The notes below the pieces were generated by a model. The model was not told the origin of the DNA, searched no databases, and saw only the letters and a program-made list of their open reading frames with translations. A stretch of DNA of 28,183 bases, taken from positions 136,115-164,297 of the forward strand of contig NW_003143803.1 in the NCBI RefSeq assembly GCF_000003605.2, read 5' to 3'. The position numbers and the translations under genes are program-made. Shown piece by piece: positions 1 to 12,113 of the stretch; position 1 is the first letter of the stretch; the number at the start of each line of letters is the position of its first letter. The stretch comes from Saccoglossus kowalevskii (taxonomy: Eukaryota; Hemichordata; Enteropneusta; Harrimaniidae).

Positions 1-63
1 ATAAAAAAAAATACTAAAAAAAATTAAAATTCATACATAAGCTTTCCGAAAATATATAGTTTT
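1..63 (-). repeat. Dispersed repeat, copy 1
   Basis: Near-identical to the reverse complement of 13909-13970 (shared core AAGCTTTCCGAAAATATATA reading plus). It stops at TATAGTTT and may continue left of the window. It is not part of the channel-gene duplication. Confidence 0.8.
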
Positions 64-333
64 GTGGACAAGGGAGGTCATCTTGGTTTCTAATTAACTA
101 ATTAAAATACCTGTCAGGTAAACTGCATCTCTACCTTAACTCATTGAAAAACTATTTTGAAGAAAAATAATATTATCATTTGTGTCAATAATATCCTTGT
201 AAGGGAAGTAATTATTCCAGAAATACTTTGAAAATATACTTTGTGGGATATAGTATGATTTTCACATGAACAGATGCAATATCAGAAAGTCTAATATTAG
301 AATCTGATCATAATAGAACCTCATATTTTTCAG

Positions 334-3300
334 TTTTGGACCCATTCCGTGATATTGATGTGTTTGCAGATCCACATTGGTTTGAGTATTTCTATGACAT
401 AACACAAGATTCCAAACTCTTTGCCGACTTCAAAGACAAATACTATACTAATACATCGACTGGGATGATTCCTAACAGAGATCCGCTATCACTGAGGCAT
501 GTTATTTTGGCTTCTGCGTTTGATCCGGCACTAGATATATGGAGTATACTTGACGTGCCTGTTGAAGAGATAGCTAAGTATGGACATCAACGGGAAGATA
601 TGATATTGAAATGTCGATATCAACAGAAAACATGTCATGCAGGGTAATATTAAAGTAATGTTAATTTGAGTTGCTTGTTCGTGAATATTCAATGTTACTA
701 CATTGATGGACCATGTCAGCAGTACAGTATGGCGCTGCATTGTGGAACACGATTTCAAAGGTGTCGTTGATGTTGTCAACCAAACAGAAATGGTCGTGAA
801 CTATTGACACTGTGTTTTTCCGCCATTTATCATGAAACAATAAAAACAAAATACAATATTTCATAGGTTACTGATAGCCAAGATGCACTGACTACATCAA
901 TGTGTGTAATGCTACAAAACAAAATCAGTGGTATCAGCGACAATATTCATCAACGCAATGCTACTTAACTAGAGGTCTACGTGCAGTGATATCCATACTA
1001 CAACATACTACATACTATACTACTGGCAACTACTGGCGATTGTTCCGTCTATCAAAGTGACTAAATATCAATATTTTCAGCCTAATAATATAATCTATGT
1101 AAATTATCGATTTCAACATGCACCTTCGTCAAGCAAAAAAAACTTCCGCGGCGTTTTTTGGCTGAAAATGTACCCTCTGAAATTCAAAGTAAATTTCAAA
1201 ATAACATGATATATTCATATGATGACGAAATACTGCATTGATGTCATCTTATACTTGGGGCTCACCGTATAGCTCTCGCATATGGCAGCTATGCGAACGT
1301 TACACTCGTGACAAAACCGTGTATAAGATATATATCAAATAATTGTGACGAGTTATTTATGTTATACTTTCAGTGATATTTCGGAATTTCAAGACAATGA
1401 CTATGGAAATTGTTTTACATTCAACCCATCAACAGAGAACAGAAAATTGTACAAAACTTCGAAAACTGGAAAACATCATGGTAAGCTATACGCAAAGTGA
1501 CAAAATGTAAAAGCATAAATGTCTCTCTGACTGTTTGAGATGCCAGTTAGTTACTGGTGACTGTTTCGAAAATATCACATTCGTGCTACCGATAACGACT
1601 ACTCGAAGTATGTATGCAATATTTAATTGATTAATAAAATCAAATAAATTGAATGTTATCTATTAAACAACAATAACTATTAGTAGTGATAGATTTTATT
1701 GACTCTAATGTGTGAAAATAATTATGACGTCGAAATGTGAATGCACATTCTCCATTAAATATCATGTGTATTTTCAATTTAATGTGACTCATGTACGTTG
1801 GTGGTCCACATCCGCCATTATGTTTAATACCAATTAAATATTTATGCATTGCATGTATATAATACATATCATTGTTCTTTCAAAATATGTCAAATTAAAA
1901 TAATGAATTATTGTTTTCTATATTGTTACAAGGTGTTACACTGATCCTATTTGTAGAACAGTCTGAATATTTAACATTATTATCTGAAGGCGTCGGATTT
2001 GTGTTATCTGTACATAATCCAAACAATCACCCCTTTCCAGAAGATGAGTCAATTAGCGTTGTACCTGGATATAAAACATCGATTGGAATTTCTATCGTAA
2101 GTTTGAACGACTAGTTTTATTCATCGCACGCACATGTCGATTAAGGAATGACTCAATGTTTTTTTAAAAACACTCCCACATGTACGATGTGTATATTTAT
2201 TTCTTGTTTTTAGAGTGAAACCAATACTTTGGGACAACCATGGGATAATTGTACAAAAGAAGATAAGACACCTTATGGCAATTATCCTTACTCAACTTTG
2301 GTTCGTTTTAATATTTTTACAATACTGTGCAAAATTCGTGATCGTGTGTTACTTTCTGAAAGCTGTTTTGTTTCATAGTATTCATCAGGAAAGACATATC
2401 TCGACATAATAATTGTTTATTTTACCAGGCCTGCAGGAAAGAGTGTTTACAAACATTTTTACGTGACAAATGTGGTTGCGTGGATGCCATATCAAAAAAC
2501 GGCTATAAGAAGTGTGATATGTTGAACAAAATGCAAGGTGAGTGCGTGTGTGATTGCCTTCCTGTATGAATGAATGAATGAATGAATGAATACATATTTA
2601 CAAAATAACAATATTGTTAATTGGGAGTACAATGAATAGTGATATCGATTATTATTATTATATCATCAACGTTGTCGTAAAACTGGTCCATCTTTCACAT
2701 TCGGAGTTATACGTATTGTGTTCATGTAAATATAAGGATGTAATTGTTCTTCCTTGCCATTTTTGGGCATAATCCTTTCACACCTAGATTTAAGCCTGTT
2801 TATTTTCTGTGTTTACATTTTTTATTATATTGCATTCGGGATTTCATTCTCACTTGTGCAAAGGAAAAATCGTGTATCCTTAGTATGAAGCCATCCACTC
2901 ATTTGTTATTTAATCTTGATTCTCAATGAGAAGGTTGCAATAGTTACGTTAGTTATGTTGCAATACTATTTATTCTATTATTAGCAATGGAATAGTATTT
3001 TTTCATGTTGGGCGCTAATGATTTATTTCATATTTACTTAATGCGAAGACACAAAAATGTAGGTTACATTTCATTGTTTCTATATTCATTAGATGTATGC
3101 CACCAAATGATAACATACCTAAATAATAATGACAAACTCAAATGTAACTGTCCTGAGCCTTGCAGGTAAATAAAAAGTCATTTAATGTTCAATATATGCC
3201 TACTCAATATACACACCTTGTTATGTAAAAACTAAATTTGGTATATATGAAAACATGACAAACAAAATTAAGTGTTGCCATGTCTTTTGCAGGCGATATA

Positions 3301-4395
3301 GCTACAGCATGACTACGTCTCTGGCAGTTTGGCCATCAGATGATTACTCTGTGAGTAAAGCAACCATTTCATATAATAATGAGACACACACATGAATAAA
3401 TAAATACATGTATTGAACCACGTATGTAAGTGTGCATGCATTGTTGGTTAGTTTATATGAATTCAACAAAACGTAATCTGTCGAGGGAAAGCACGTCGTG
3501 ATTTTAGCCGAGGATAATGTGCTACGTTTACTGTTATACTCGGTAAATTTAAGTTTATACCTTCATAAAACACACTGAAGGAGGAGGTACAGGAATGTTT
3601 GACTGTTGTTCGCATACATAAAATAAGAAACAACTTGTCTATCCCTAATGAAAAAAATCCCCCTTTTGTGTGACATGATATCCTTCACAGTTTAAGCACA
3701 CTGCGCTCATACAATGTATTCATATAATGTTTAAATTACCAGTGCGGATGATGTTCACTATATATACACTTTATATTCCTGCCAGTGCGAACACTGTTAT
3801 TCGTACTAAGAGATGGCAATTACATTGTTGGCAACGTTTTGAATTACCGTGTACTTGATCTTTTTCTTCAACAGGAACGTCTGTTACATTTGTTGCATGT
3901 AATGAATAACAAAACCAAGTCAATTAAAACATCGACTTTGAGGTAATGTGATTGAAATTGCAAGGTATCATACTAATTTTAACACAACCTGTCATTGTAT
4001 CTTACCAATGATGCAATGCATTGTATTAGTAACACATACATTCCTGTATTTTTTTTACTTCTACTTTCTCAACAGGGGAAACATCGCCCTTGTCCACGTG
4101 TACATTGACAGTCTACATATTGAAACAGTATCTCAAGAAAAAGCATACGATGTAAGTAATGTATGACATCTCATATGTTTTAATATAAATACTAGAATGC
4201 ATCATATTCAAATACATTATTAGATTCCCACTGTATTTGCACTTACTATTAATACATCACGACGTTCATTTACAGATTTTTGACCTGTTTGCTGACATTG
4301 GTGGCGCCCTTGGACTATGGATTGGAATATCAGCTATAACACTGTTTGAAATAATTGAACTAATTTTAAGCATCTTAAAAATTGTATGGACTTAA
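334..4395 (+). CDS. DEG/ENaC-family ion channel, copy A (5' part outside window)
   Basis: Ten exons: 334-643, 1374-1480, 1933-2096, 2214-2300, 2429-2537, 3093-3165, 3293-3350, 3875-3942, 4076-4151 and 4276-4395, encoding 390 residues to the TAA at 4393. Family hallmarks in order are: finger exon with paired cysteines (KCRYQQKTC), YGNCFTFN, the HPFPEDE...PGYKTSIGI palm/thumb region, a Cys-rich thumb (YSTLACRKEC then KCGC), CNCPEPC, SLAVWPS, the NIALVHVYIDSLHIETVSQ strand, and a last exon with a glycine-rich pore/TM2 segment ending GLWIGIS. DEG/ENaC proteins are trimeric plasma-membrane sodium-selective channels gated by peptides, acid or touch. The ligand cannot be read here. Entry is at phase 1, so the N-terminus, TM1 and any LDLa exons lie left of the window. 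The frame is open throughout. The donor after exon 4 is GTTCGT, a poor site. The cytosolic tail after TM2 is only a few residues. Confidence 0.95.
2567..2591. repeat. (TGAA)6 microsatellite in copy A intron 5
   Basis: Six TGAA units. The matching part of copy B has diverged into two copies of a longer AAATAAATGAATAAATTGAT-like unit (about 16634-16730). Confidence 0.95.
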
Positions 4396-4663
4396 ATTAG
4401 CTTGAATGTCAAGACAGTATCGCTCTAATAGTACGTCACATCAGTAGCATATTGTTGATGCCCTGTAATTGTTATTAATGTTTGCCATGTTTATCTGTTC
4501 TTGAACTTTAATAACAAATAATTGCAATTAAATGGAATATTAATTGAACTTTTTATTCACTTTGTACCTTCAAAAACTACCACGATGTGTAATGATTTTG
4601 AGGTTATGCATACTGTATTTTAACGATTACGAACAAGAAAGTAAAATTCTCTTTGCTAGTCAT
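4396..4663 (+). other. 3' UTR and proximal downstream region of copy A
   Basis: The sequence is conserved with the region downstream of the copy B stop (14745-14478). The place where copy B has a canonical AATAAA reads ttaataacaaat here, so that poly(A) signal is not intact in A. No other canonical signal was seen in this short stretch. Confidence 0.7.
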
Positions 4664-7600
4664 TCCATATACTCTGATCCGATCAGCTAGATATGAATTG
4701 ACTCACTTGATCCTATGAAATATTTCGATTTTGTATTGACTAAACTGCATATGACAAACAATATATTAAAATCAATTTGTTAGGTGGTTCCTCGAGCATG
4801 TAACATACTCATTTATTTATATGTATTAGTCATGTGTATGTAGGATGTACTATAGCTTGATTGTAAGTGTCATATGTACAACACTAAAATAGTTGTTTTG
4901 CGTTGCCATTTAACATATAGATGCATAAACACTCATGTATATTTTTGTGACACAAAAAACATCTTGTAAAATGTGTGCGGCAAATTGTTTTTATTTGCCT
5001 GCAGTGAAAGACGTCTATTCAACATATTCTTATAATACGTTTATTACTATGCATAATTGTAATATATCAACTGGGTGTTATTTTTAATGACATCGGCAGT
5101 GATGTACCTGTTCTGGTCTCACTGTGTCGATTTATGCGCTATTGACAACTACTGCGTAATAACGATTCACTCTACAACAAATGTACATATTACATAAACT
5201 TAAAACGCATGGCACGAATATACAGGTCGACAATGCATTCACATGCACACATACATCATATTGTAATTTATATACTTTAAGAGTACAACATGCCCTCACG
5301 CATGTTACGATCACTATATTATATTACCATTATTGCACTATTTATATGTATTTATCTGAGTTGTACGACTTGCCAATGTCATGCACAGTAATATATTCTA
5401 CATGGGCACATTTGTTTAACTGTCTCGGCTAAACAGACGTTCAGCATTACGTTGTGTTTGCTTGATAAAATGCGTATAATTACATTTGGTTTGGTCATTT
5501 GACTTTAAAAGACTTCACATTTAATCACATTGATGGATGCCAAACGTGTATAGCGAGTGGGTGCTGATTTGCCCCTGTAAGTTACCTCACATGAATGGGT
5601 ATATTTATGTTCTTGAAAGTGTATTAGTTAATATCAATCAAATATATAGCTCGGTTGGATTTATCAAATTAACTTGAGAACGTGTAATTGATCTGGCATA
5701 TGCCAGAATATAACGCTGATTACATTGTTATGCATAAGATAGCAAAACCTGATTTTGATTTGATAAATGATGATTTAGACAACATGAATAACACATTTTT
5801 AATTTCACCTTTTCTTATACGCTCGGTCAAATGTATATTCTATCAGATTGAAAGACAACAGATATAACCAAAAAGTTATGAGTAATCAATATTTATACCT
5901 ATTGTATCTTTATTATATATGCCAGGTATTCAATAAAACATAGTTACAGCAAATCGGTATTATTTCAGAGCAAGAGAAGGAATATTAATGCTGTGTTTGA
6001 CCACATGAACGATGATTGCATATGAATGATAGCAACGACACATAATATATGTGGTCAGACAAGATAATAATGTTTTGTCATGTAAGTATTTCTGTAATAA
6101 CATTGAAATGGTCTGCTAATAATCAACTTTTATTGTTTATTTGGTATTGTGTATTAAATTAATATTATCGTCGGTTTAGTCTCATATTTCCACAAGTATT
6201 TATGCTATAATAAAATATGATTTTAACTTTTTGTTTTCATATCTATGTTTATCTATATTTATTTATCTATATATATTTATTAATAAGCATATATGTTTTT
6301 GATGTTAAATGGCATGCAATTCCTTACACTCCAACTATACAAATTATGGTTGTCATTCTGAATGATAATTTGAATTCATTGCTCTATAAATGGATTGCAT
6401 GCAAGAAAAGTATTGACATACTTATCCAATAATCGAAACTTAAGAATTTCAGCAAAGTACAATGATTATATATAATGTGGAAATAATATAATGTGAAAAC
6501 GAATGATATATGAACCTCGGGATTACGGCCACAAAAGTGATATCAGATGTTAGCAAAGGAGTGAGTATGTCCCGTCCTATCAATAGCACCAACTATATAT
6601 CAATCATGTAACAAATACTTAATAATTCATGAATGAATAATCTAAATGACACAAATGATGTTGAAACCAACAGATTATCTGCCTAGATGAGTTGTCACAA
6701 TTTGCTACCGGTCACACAAAACCCTTGCATCTTGACATAGAACGTATTCTTGAAACAAAGTTAAAGTAAAGTACAATCTCTAGCATATCACACAAGCTGG
6801 GAAATAGATATCAAATTTGATTTATTTTTTAAGTACTGAAATGAACTAATAAACAACGAGGCAAGTGTTAGTAATACTAATAAAGCGAACTTGCCACTTA
6901 AACAAGTTAACATAGCAGTACAGACACACATAAACATGCAGGAATCTAAAGGTAAAAGAAACATTTGATTTTAATGTCTTTCAAGTTCGAAAATATAAAT
7001 AAAAAAAGTAATTCAAATTCCACAGACAATTTGCTGCATGGCATTGTACTGTATTGTACGTATCCACCCTGTTGTTTAAATGTCTGCTCATATTTGACTT
7101 GCAGTGTCTATCCTTTGCATGACTCTTGAACTGCCCACTCCCACTCCCACTCCAATTTTCAGAACTATAGTAAGGAGCATGTGCAGTCAATCTATCGTAT
7201 TCCTGCAGAGTTTACACATTTCCAACATAACCACACACTGTATAACGTATTTACTAAAAATAGTACATGTGAAGGAGAAAAAGAGAAACGTAGAGGCCAA
7301 AACGACTCGATCTAAATGAACACGCCTGCGACGCCTGTCCGCGAAAACTTTGAAAAAAAATATATACTACAGGAATAATGCGGGGAGAGGGGTTGTTGAG
7401 CCACATACTTTTTGTTTTACTTTGAAACCAATTGTGTAAGTTTATATCTAACATCAGACATTTATAAATTGTTTTAACTATTTTAAACATCAGCATCAGT
7501 TATTTTAGGCTCATTCGAAGGCATTTCCATGATTGGGTTGTGGCTGAATTTCTGCATAAAATTACTATATATGATAGGTGATTTGTCGCCAAAAACACTA

Positions 7601-9905
7601 GTTTGTCATATAAACAGAACATTCTGCGCAGTTCTTATTGACAAAACAATCATAATGTTGTTACTTTACCGTCATTGGTGACTATGCCAAGCAATCGTTT
7701 TGCTCCAATCAGGTGTTACCATAGTATTAGAATATTGACTTGATGAATGAGTTTGTTTAGTTGTAGCTTGTTTTATTGGGTTTATACAAGCGGGTTAAAT
7801 TACATCAATTAAAATCAGTGAATTAAAATCTTTTTACTCTTTCATGATTTCATCATTAATTATAGAATATTTAGCTCTGAATCATTATGGTTTATTGGTT
7901 GCCATGGAAACATTTACAAAAACTAGTAAATATGAATGTTTCTTTCTATAATTCACAATAATTTTATCTGAAAATAATTTAGTAGTTGTACTAAAAGACA
8001 AAATATCGCATATTTCACTACATTTCATATATTTCTATTTCGCAGTTTCTAAAGGCTAAAGACTAAGTTAGAGATCGTAATTTGTGAGTGCGTATGTGAG
8101 GCACAGTAGAGCGTTTTGGTTTATTTGCATAAAGTGTTGCCTTTTATAAACACCCATTACCGTTAGTTAACTATATTGCAATTAAGAAGCATCGTTATTT
8201 TTGGAATCATCACTAGATTTACGGTTTCGGAGATGCATTTGTAACAAACTACCAATTTTCAAATCAATTGAAATCAAATCATTTTTTTGTGAAATCAGCA
8301 ATAACATGCCCAACTGTAGATTTTTAGACAAAAGTCATATAAGGAAATTTACAAAAAAAAGTGACAACGATTGACAAAACAAAACAATTCACAAGAAAAA
8401 ATAGTCGAACAACTGCCATTTACAATAAAAAACATAGACACATTAGGTAGTGAAATACATATGGGCTCCATGTTATACATAAAATGATGTTAGGCCAGTG
8501 AGCAGAATCAGCTCCACATGCGGCACTCGTTATATTTCATTTTGAGCCATAAACAATGTTTTCTGTTTGAAACTTTCACCCTAAATTCAAATGTAGTACG
8601 TTAATAGCATATAACAATTCAAACTTGTTTTGTTTTGTTTTTGCTGCCACACAACGTCTCGACAGGAATCACTTGGCTTCATATCATCATATGTTTGGAT
8701 GTTTTGTTGACGTCATGGGTAGTACTTTTCCGTGAAACCAAAACATATCAGTTACAGTAATGTACTTTAACATTCGCTACTACAGTCGCTAATTACCTTA
8801 GCGTAGTATGAGAACGCAGAAACGGAGTACAGGATGTGAGCAGTCTAGCATGTCATATGATCAACATGCTTGCAGTTTTATTACAGTAATCCATTAATTG
8901 GCCAACGAATATCACATGATTACCTTACAGTAGATTTGCGGCTCTAGTTAGTCTTATATTATATTAAACATTCATAACGCATGTCCTAGTATATTATTAC
9001 TGAGCTGCTGGGAGCATGTGAACTGTTAAAGTTATTTATTCAAATTTTAATATGACTATTATTATTATTGAATTTGATTCGTGAAATGATTTTCACAGAT
9101 CTGTTTGTATGATATTGTCAAACTTTAAAGAAAAAACAACACATTGATCATTATGTTGCCATTATGTAACAATTATGTTGTCTTTCCCTTAAAAATTCAT
9201 TTCTTAAATACAAGTAGTTAATATATTGTAAATAAACATGTATTACTATTTATACTGTGCGAATGTTTTTTTTTGTAATAATTGGGACACAGATCTAACG
9301 AGTGTGCATTTGGATAAATATTTTCACTGGCCATGACACCAACATTTTTACAAAGTAGATAAACAATTCAAAACATAACAAGCAAAAGACGAATAATTAA
9401 ATAAATAAATGAATCAATTAATTTCTTAATGTTTTAATTAAATAATTAATCTAGATGGAACGTTTCAAATTCATTCATCTCCAGGTCATCGAAGCTGCAA
9501 CCTGCCTTTTATATGTTTTACTGTTTTAAATTATTTCTATTATCACGTTATTGTGATGTTTGCGATGAGCACGTATAATTTAATTGAAAAATGATAAAAA
9601 AAATACTCTATTTAGAAAGCTTGGAATATGATATTTGTAGTAATGTCATGACTAGCAATGAAAAGTTCATTCCCATTCATGACCAAATCAAAATTTTACA
9701 AAATAATAACTTAATAACTGTAAGCCCGTCACTGACCGGAATGACAATTTCGGTTTTAAATACCTCAAGAAAGTGTTCCATTCTAATAAGGTGTTCATAA
9801 GCAGAGGATTCTCCACACACAACATTTTAGGGGAATTAGGGAGATACCCCTTGCCTTAAAAAAATACTGCATAAATGGCTCAAATCAAAACTTCCAGAGA
9901 CGGTC
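4664..9905. other. AT-rich spacer, no gene seen
   Basis: Only short, compositionally biased open frames occur here. There are no domain motifs, no splice-consistent exon series and no clear transposon ends. Confidence 0.7.
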
Positions 9906-9920
9906 CATGGAAGGTACTAA
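9906..9920. repeat. Single arm of the CATGGAAGGTACT micro-element
   Basis: CATGGAAGGTACTAA is identical to the left arm of the palindrome at 11187, but it continues as gggaaggag with no inverted partner in the window and no flanking direct repeat. It may be one end of a longer or broken element. Confidence 0.5.
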
Positions 9921-10544
9921 GGGAAGGAGCCGTGACGACACTCAAGTGGCCACTTAAGCTTCTTAACTGGCTTATTTCTTTTGTTTCAACCCAAGTTAAT
10001 TCTGATAAGGACATTGTCTAGCTCATCTCTGATGCTGATAATAGTTTGCGATTGCTTAGACAAGTAACGAGTTAGCAGAATATGATATAACCTCGCCAAT
10101 GTTTTAATGTGATCATAAAATATAGGCACATTATGAAACTACGGTCATCACACATGCGCACTGGGTTTGTTTAGTTGTGAAAGATCAAAATACGCATTTC
10201 ACAGCCGAAAATTCAACAGATGTACGTTTGACTTCACAGATTTCACATATTGTGATTATTAGCAACTGTAACACGAAAAAGATTTTCATTAGGACTATTG
10301 CACATATTATGCAGAAAAAGTGTCTAGGCATGCCCTTCTTTCGATACTATATTTTCTGGTGGTGTTCGCCAATGCCCGGTGGTCGAAAATTTCGGGCGTC
10401 AAACCCACGCACTGACATTGGTGCCATTGAATAATGCAATGGTTATTGTCACAGACAATCATTGATTAAGCCTCATCACCATTACAAATACAATTTGTCA
10501 ATTTGTTCATTAAAGTTCGTCAAGATCTTCGGAAACAACATCTT

Positions 10545-10905
10545 TCATTCCAGATCCATCTTAGTCTTGTACATGCGCAATTCGTCCATCCGCTTCCGAA
10601 CATCCTCATAATGTTCGGGATAAGTGCAATTCACTTTAAGAAAGTGCTAACGAGACCACGACTTAATCACATAAGTTATTGTCATGCAAAATTACCGTCT
10701 TGTCATTGTGCAACTGTTGTGATATTGTAACAGTTGTCAACCTAAACAAAGTAGAAACACGTCTCCGTGTCGTGACCGCTTCTACGAATATTTTCGTCAG
10801 TGTCTTTAAAAAGTGCCTTCAATTTCCATTAGATCTGTTCAGTCGTTCTTTCAAGTTTTTGTCGCATAATTTCGTACACCATTTTTTTGTTTCCCGTTGA
10901 GCCAT
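10545..10905 (-). pseudogene. Possible decayed small gene, unrecognised
   Basis: On the minus strand an ATG at 10905 opens MAQRETKKWCTKLCDKNLKE and stops at 10819. A one-base shift reopens KLKALFKDTDENIRRSGHDT. Further down, after a CTCGTTAG acceptor-like site, 10646-10545 reads CTYPEHYEDVRKRMDELRMY... to a TGA. The residue mix is charged and protein-like, more so than random AT-rich DNA. I do not recognise the family. It may be a transposon remnant or an old gene fragment. Confidence 0.3.
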
Positions 10906-11039
10906 CAATCTACTGCAGTATATCATTACTCTGTCAAATAGATATTACGACGCGTACCCCTTCGTCAAGCCAGAAATTATACAAAATTACAAACAATGTT
11001 GTCGCCTTCAAAAATAAAATGAGAGGGTACTTGGAGAAG

Positions 11040-11240
11040 ACAATTGAAGGCGCTATTTCGGCTCGATGGTTGGGCCCAACCCGATCGGAGTTCAAGCCGG
11101 AGTGTTTTTTTAAAGCCGAACTTTGCCCGAACCGAACGCGCATGCACGGCCAATTTTTGTCTCCGATAAAATGATGTCGCGTAAACCATGGAAGGTACTA
11201 ACGTTAGTACCTTCCATGCGTAAACGTAGCAAGTCTCTCA
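11040..11240. promoter_or_regulatory. CpG-rich patch with NRF1-like site
   Basis: The stretch is distinctly GC- and CpG-rich against AT-rich surroundings. It holds the palindrome GGTTGGGCCCAACC and GCGCATGCAC near 11140, which is close to the NRF1 consensus. It lies upstream of the minus-strand frame starting at 10905 and could be its old promoter. This is weak evidence. Confidence 0.3.
11187..11218. mobile_element. Perfect 32-bp palindrome flanked by an 8-bp direct repeat
   Basis: Half-site CATGGAAGGTACTAAC is followed immediately by its exact reverse complement. It is flanked by GCGTAAAC at 11179-11186 and again at 11218-11225, as expected of an 8-bp target duplication. It may be a back-to-back pair of terminal inverted repeats left by internal deletion of a hAT-like element. 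A related copy sits at 11769. Confidence 0.72.
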
Positions 11241-11572
11241 ACAGTGACTGTACATGTGAATCTGATAGGAGATGCCAGTAAAATTGTCAAAACATGTAAA
11301 CATCGACATGTACAGATAGGAAGGTTTACATGTTAGTTCTACGGTCATATATTTTTTATTAGACGCATAAAATCCTTAGGAAAGGAAAAAGAGGGTCTTA
11401 CAGAAAGAAATTAGAAAACTACTCATCGTTGGTTTAGTTTATTTTTTCTCAAGAACAATATTCGTAGATATGCTCGCATTGATTGTAATGTCGGGATTAG
11501 CATACCGAAATGAATAGTCATGAATATAATAGTAGACCGTCAAAATGAACCTTGAATACAATGGCGTTTTTG

Positions 11573-11700
11573 GTGCTTAGCCCGGGCTAAGCATTCACGC
11601 ACACTTCGTTAGCTCGGGCTAAGGGTCTGGACCGGGTCTTATAAACAGGCCAGATTAGAATTGCTTAATCCGTGCTAGGCGTTCACACACGTCTTTTGCT
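11573..11700. repeat. Tandem/inverted GCTTAGCCCGGGCTAAGC repeat
   Basis: A perfect 20-bp palindrome TGCTTAGCCCGGGCTAAGCA is followed by ATTCACGCACACTTCGTTAGCTCGGGCTAAG in broken similarity to a second unit about 85 bp on (GCTTAATCCGTGCTAGGCGT then TCACACACGTC). A third trace, GCTAAGCATGCC, is at 11804. It is GC-rich relative to the window and looks like a MITE-type element, now diverged. Confidence 0.65.
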
Positions 11701-11768
11701 ATAGCCCAACTAGATTTTTAATAATATCTATCTTACAAAGACTTATGAGAAGCGTGATGTATTGGAGC

Positions 11769-11798
11769 ATGGAAGGTACTCCGTTAGTATCTTCAATG
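11769..11798. mobile_element. Imperfect 30-bp palindromic micro-element with 8-bp direct repeats
   Basis: ATGGAAGGTACT...AGTATCTTCAAT resembles the element at 11187, with the arms partly diverged. ATTGGAGC is found exactly on both sides (11761-11768 and 11799-11806). Same family and same apparent target-duplication length, but a different target sequence. Confidence 0.72.
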
Positions 11799-12113
11799 AT
11801 TGGAGCTAAGCATGCCTTGACAGTGTTTTGTTTTGTCGTTGATGGCGGGCCTTTGACGCTTGGGTAATGGAACTCAACGCGCGATTTAAAAACGATCTGT
11901 ACGAGGGCGCTATATACGATTCTGGACTAATTTTATTTATTTCTATATTCCTCCATTGCTTTCAGAAACAGATCAAAGTATGTGGAGTGGTTTTTAGTCA
12001 CGTTTAATAATTATAACGAATTCGTCACGATGTCACGATGCCTACACATGCATGCCATGGAAACTATCAACGCTCAACTTAAAATTATACCCAATACACA
12101 TTGTAAATTGTAA

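Larger units (their letters stand above)
1..4663 (+). repeat. Arm A of the large inverted duplication
   Basis: Exons, introns and about 270 bp of 3' UTR of copy A align with the reverse complement of roughly 14478-20750. Homology is clear from about 160 and stops after aattctctttgct near 4663. Intron lengths in A are 730, 452, 117, 128, 555, 127, 524, 133 and 124 bp. The first ~63 bp belong to a different, dispersed repeat. Confidence 0.93.

Noticed and set aside
6217..6432. Hydrophobic open frame (many Tyr, Ile, Leu)
   Set aside because: Composition follows ATTTATCTATAT-type simple sequence. Not a credible membrane protein.
9395..9455. AT-rich alternating AATTAAATAA sequence
   Set aside because: Low-complexity sequence. 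No defined repeat unit or origin-like feature can be supported.
10887..11174. 95-codon open frame on the plus strand through the CpG-rich patch
   Set aside because: Open mainly because the region is GC-rich. The same stretch is open in other frames and no domain is visible.
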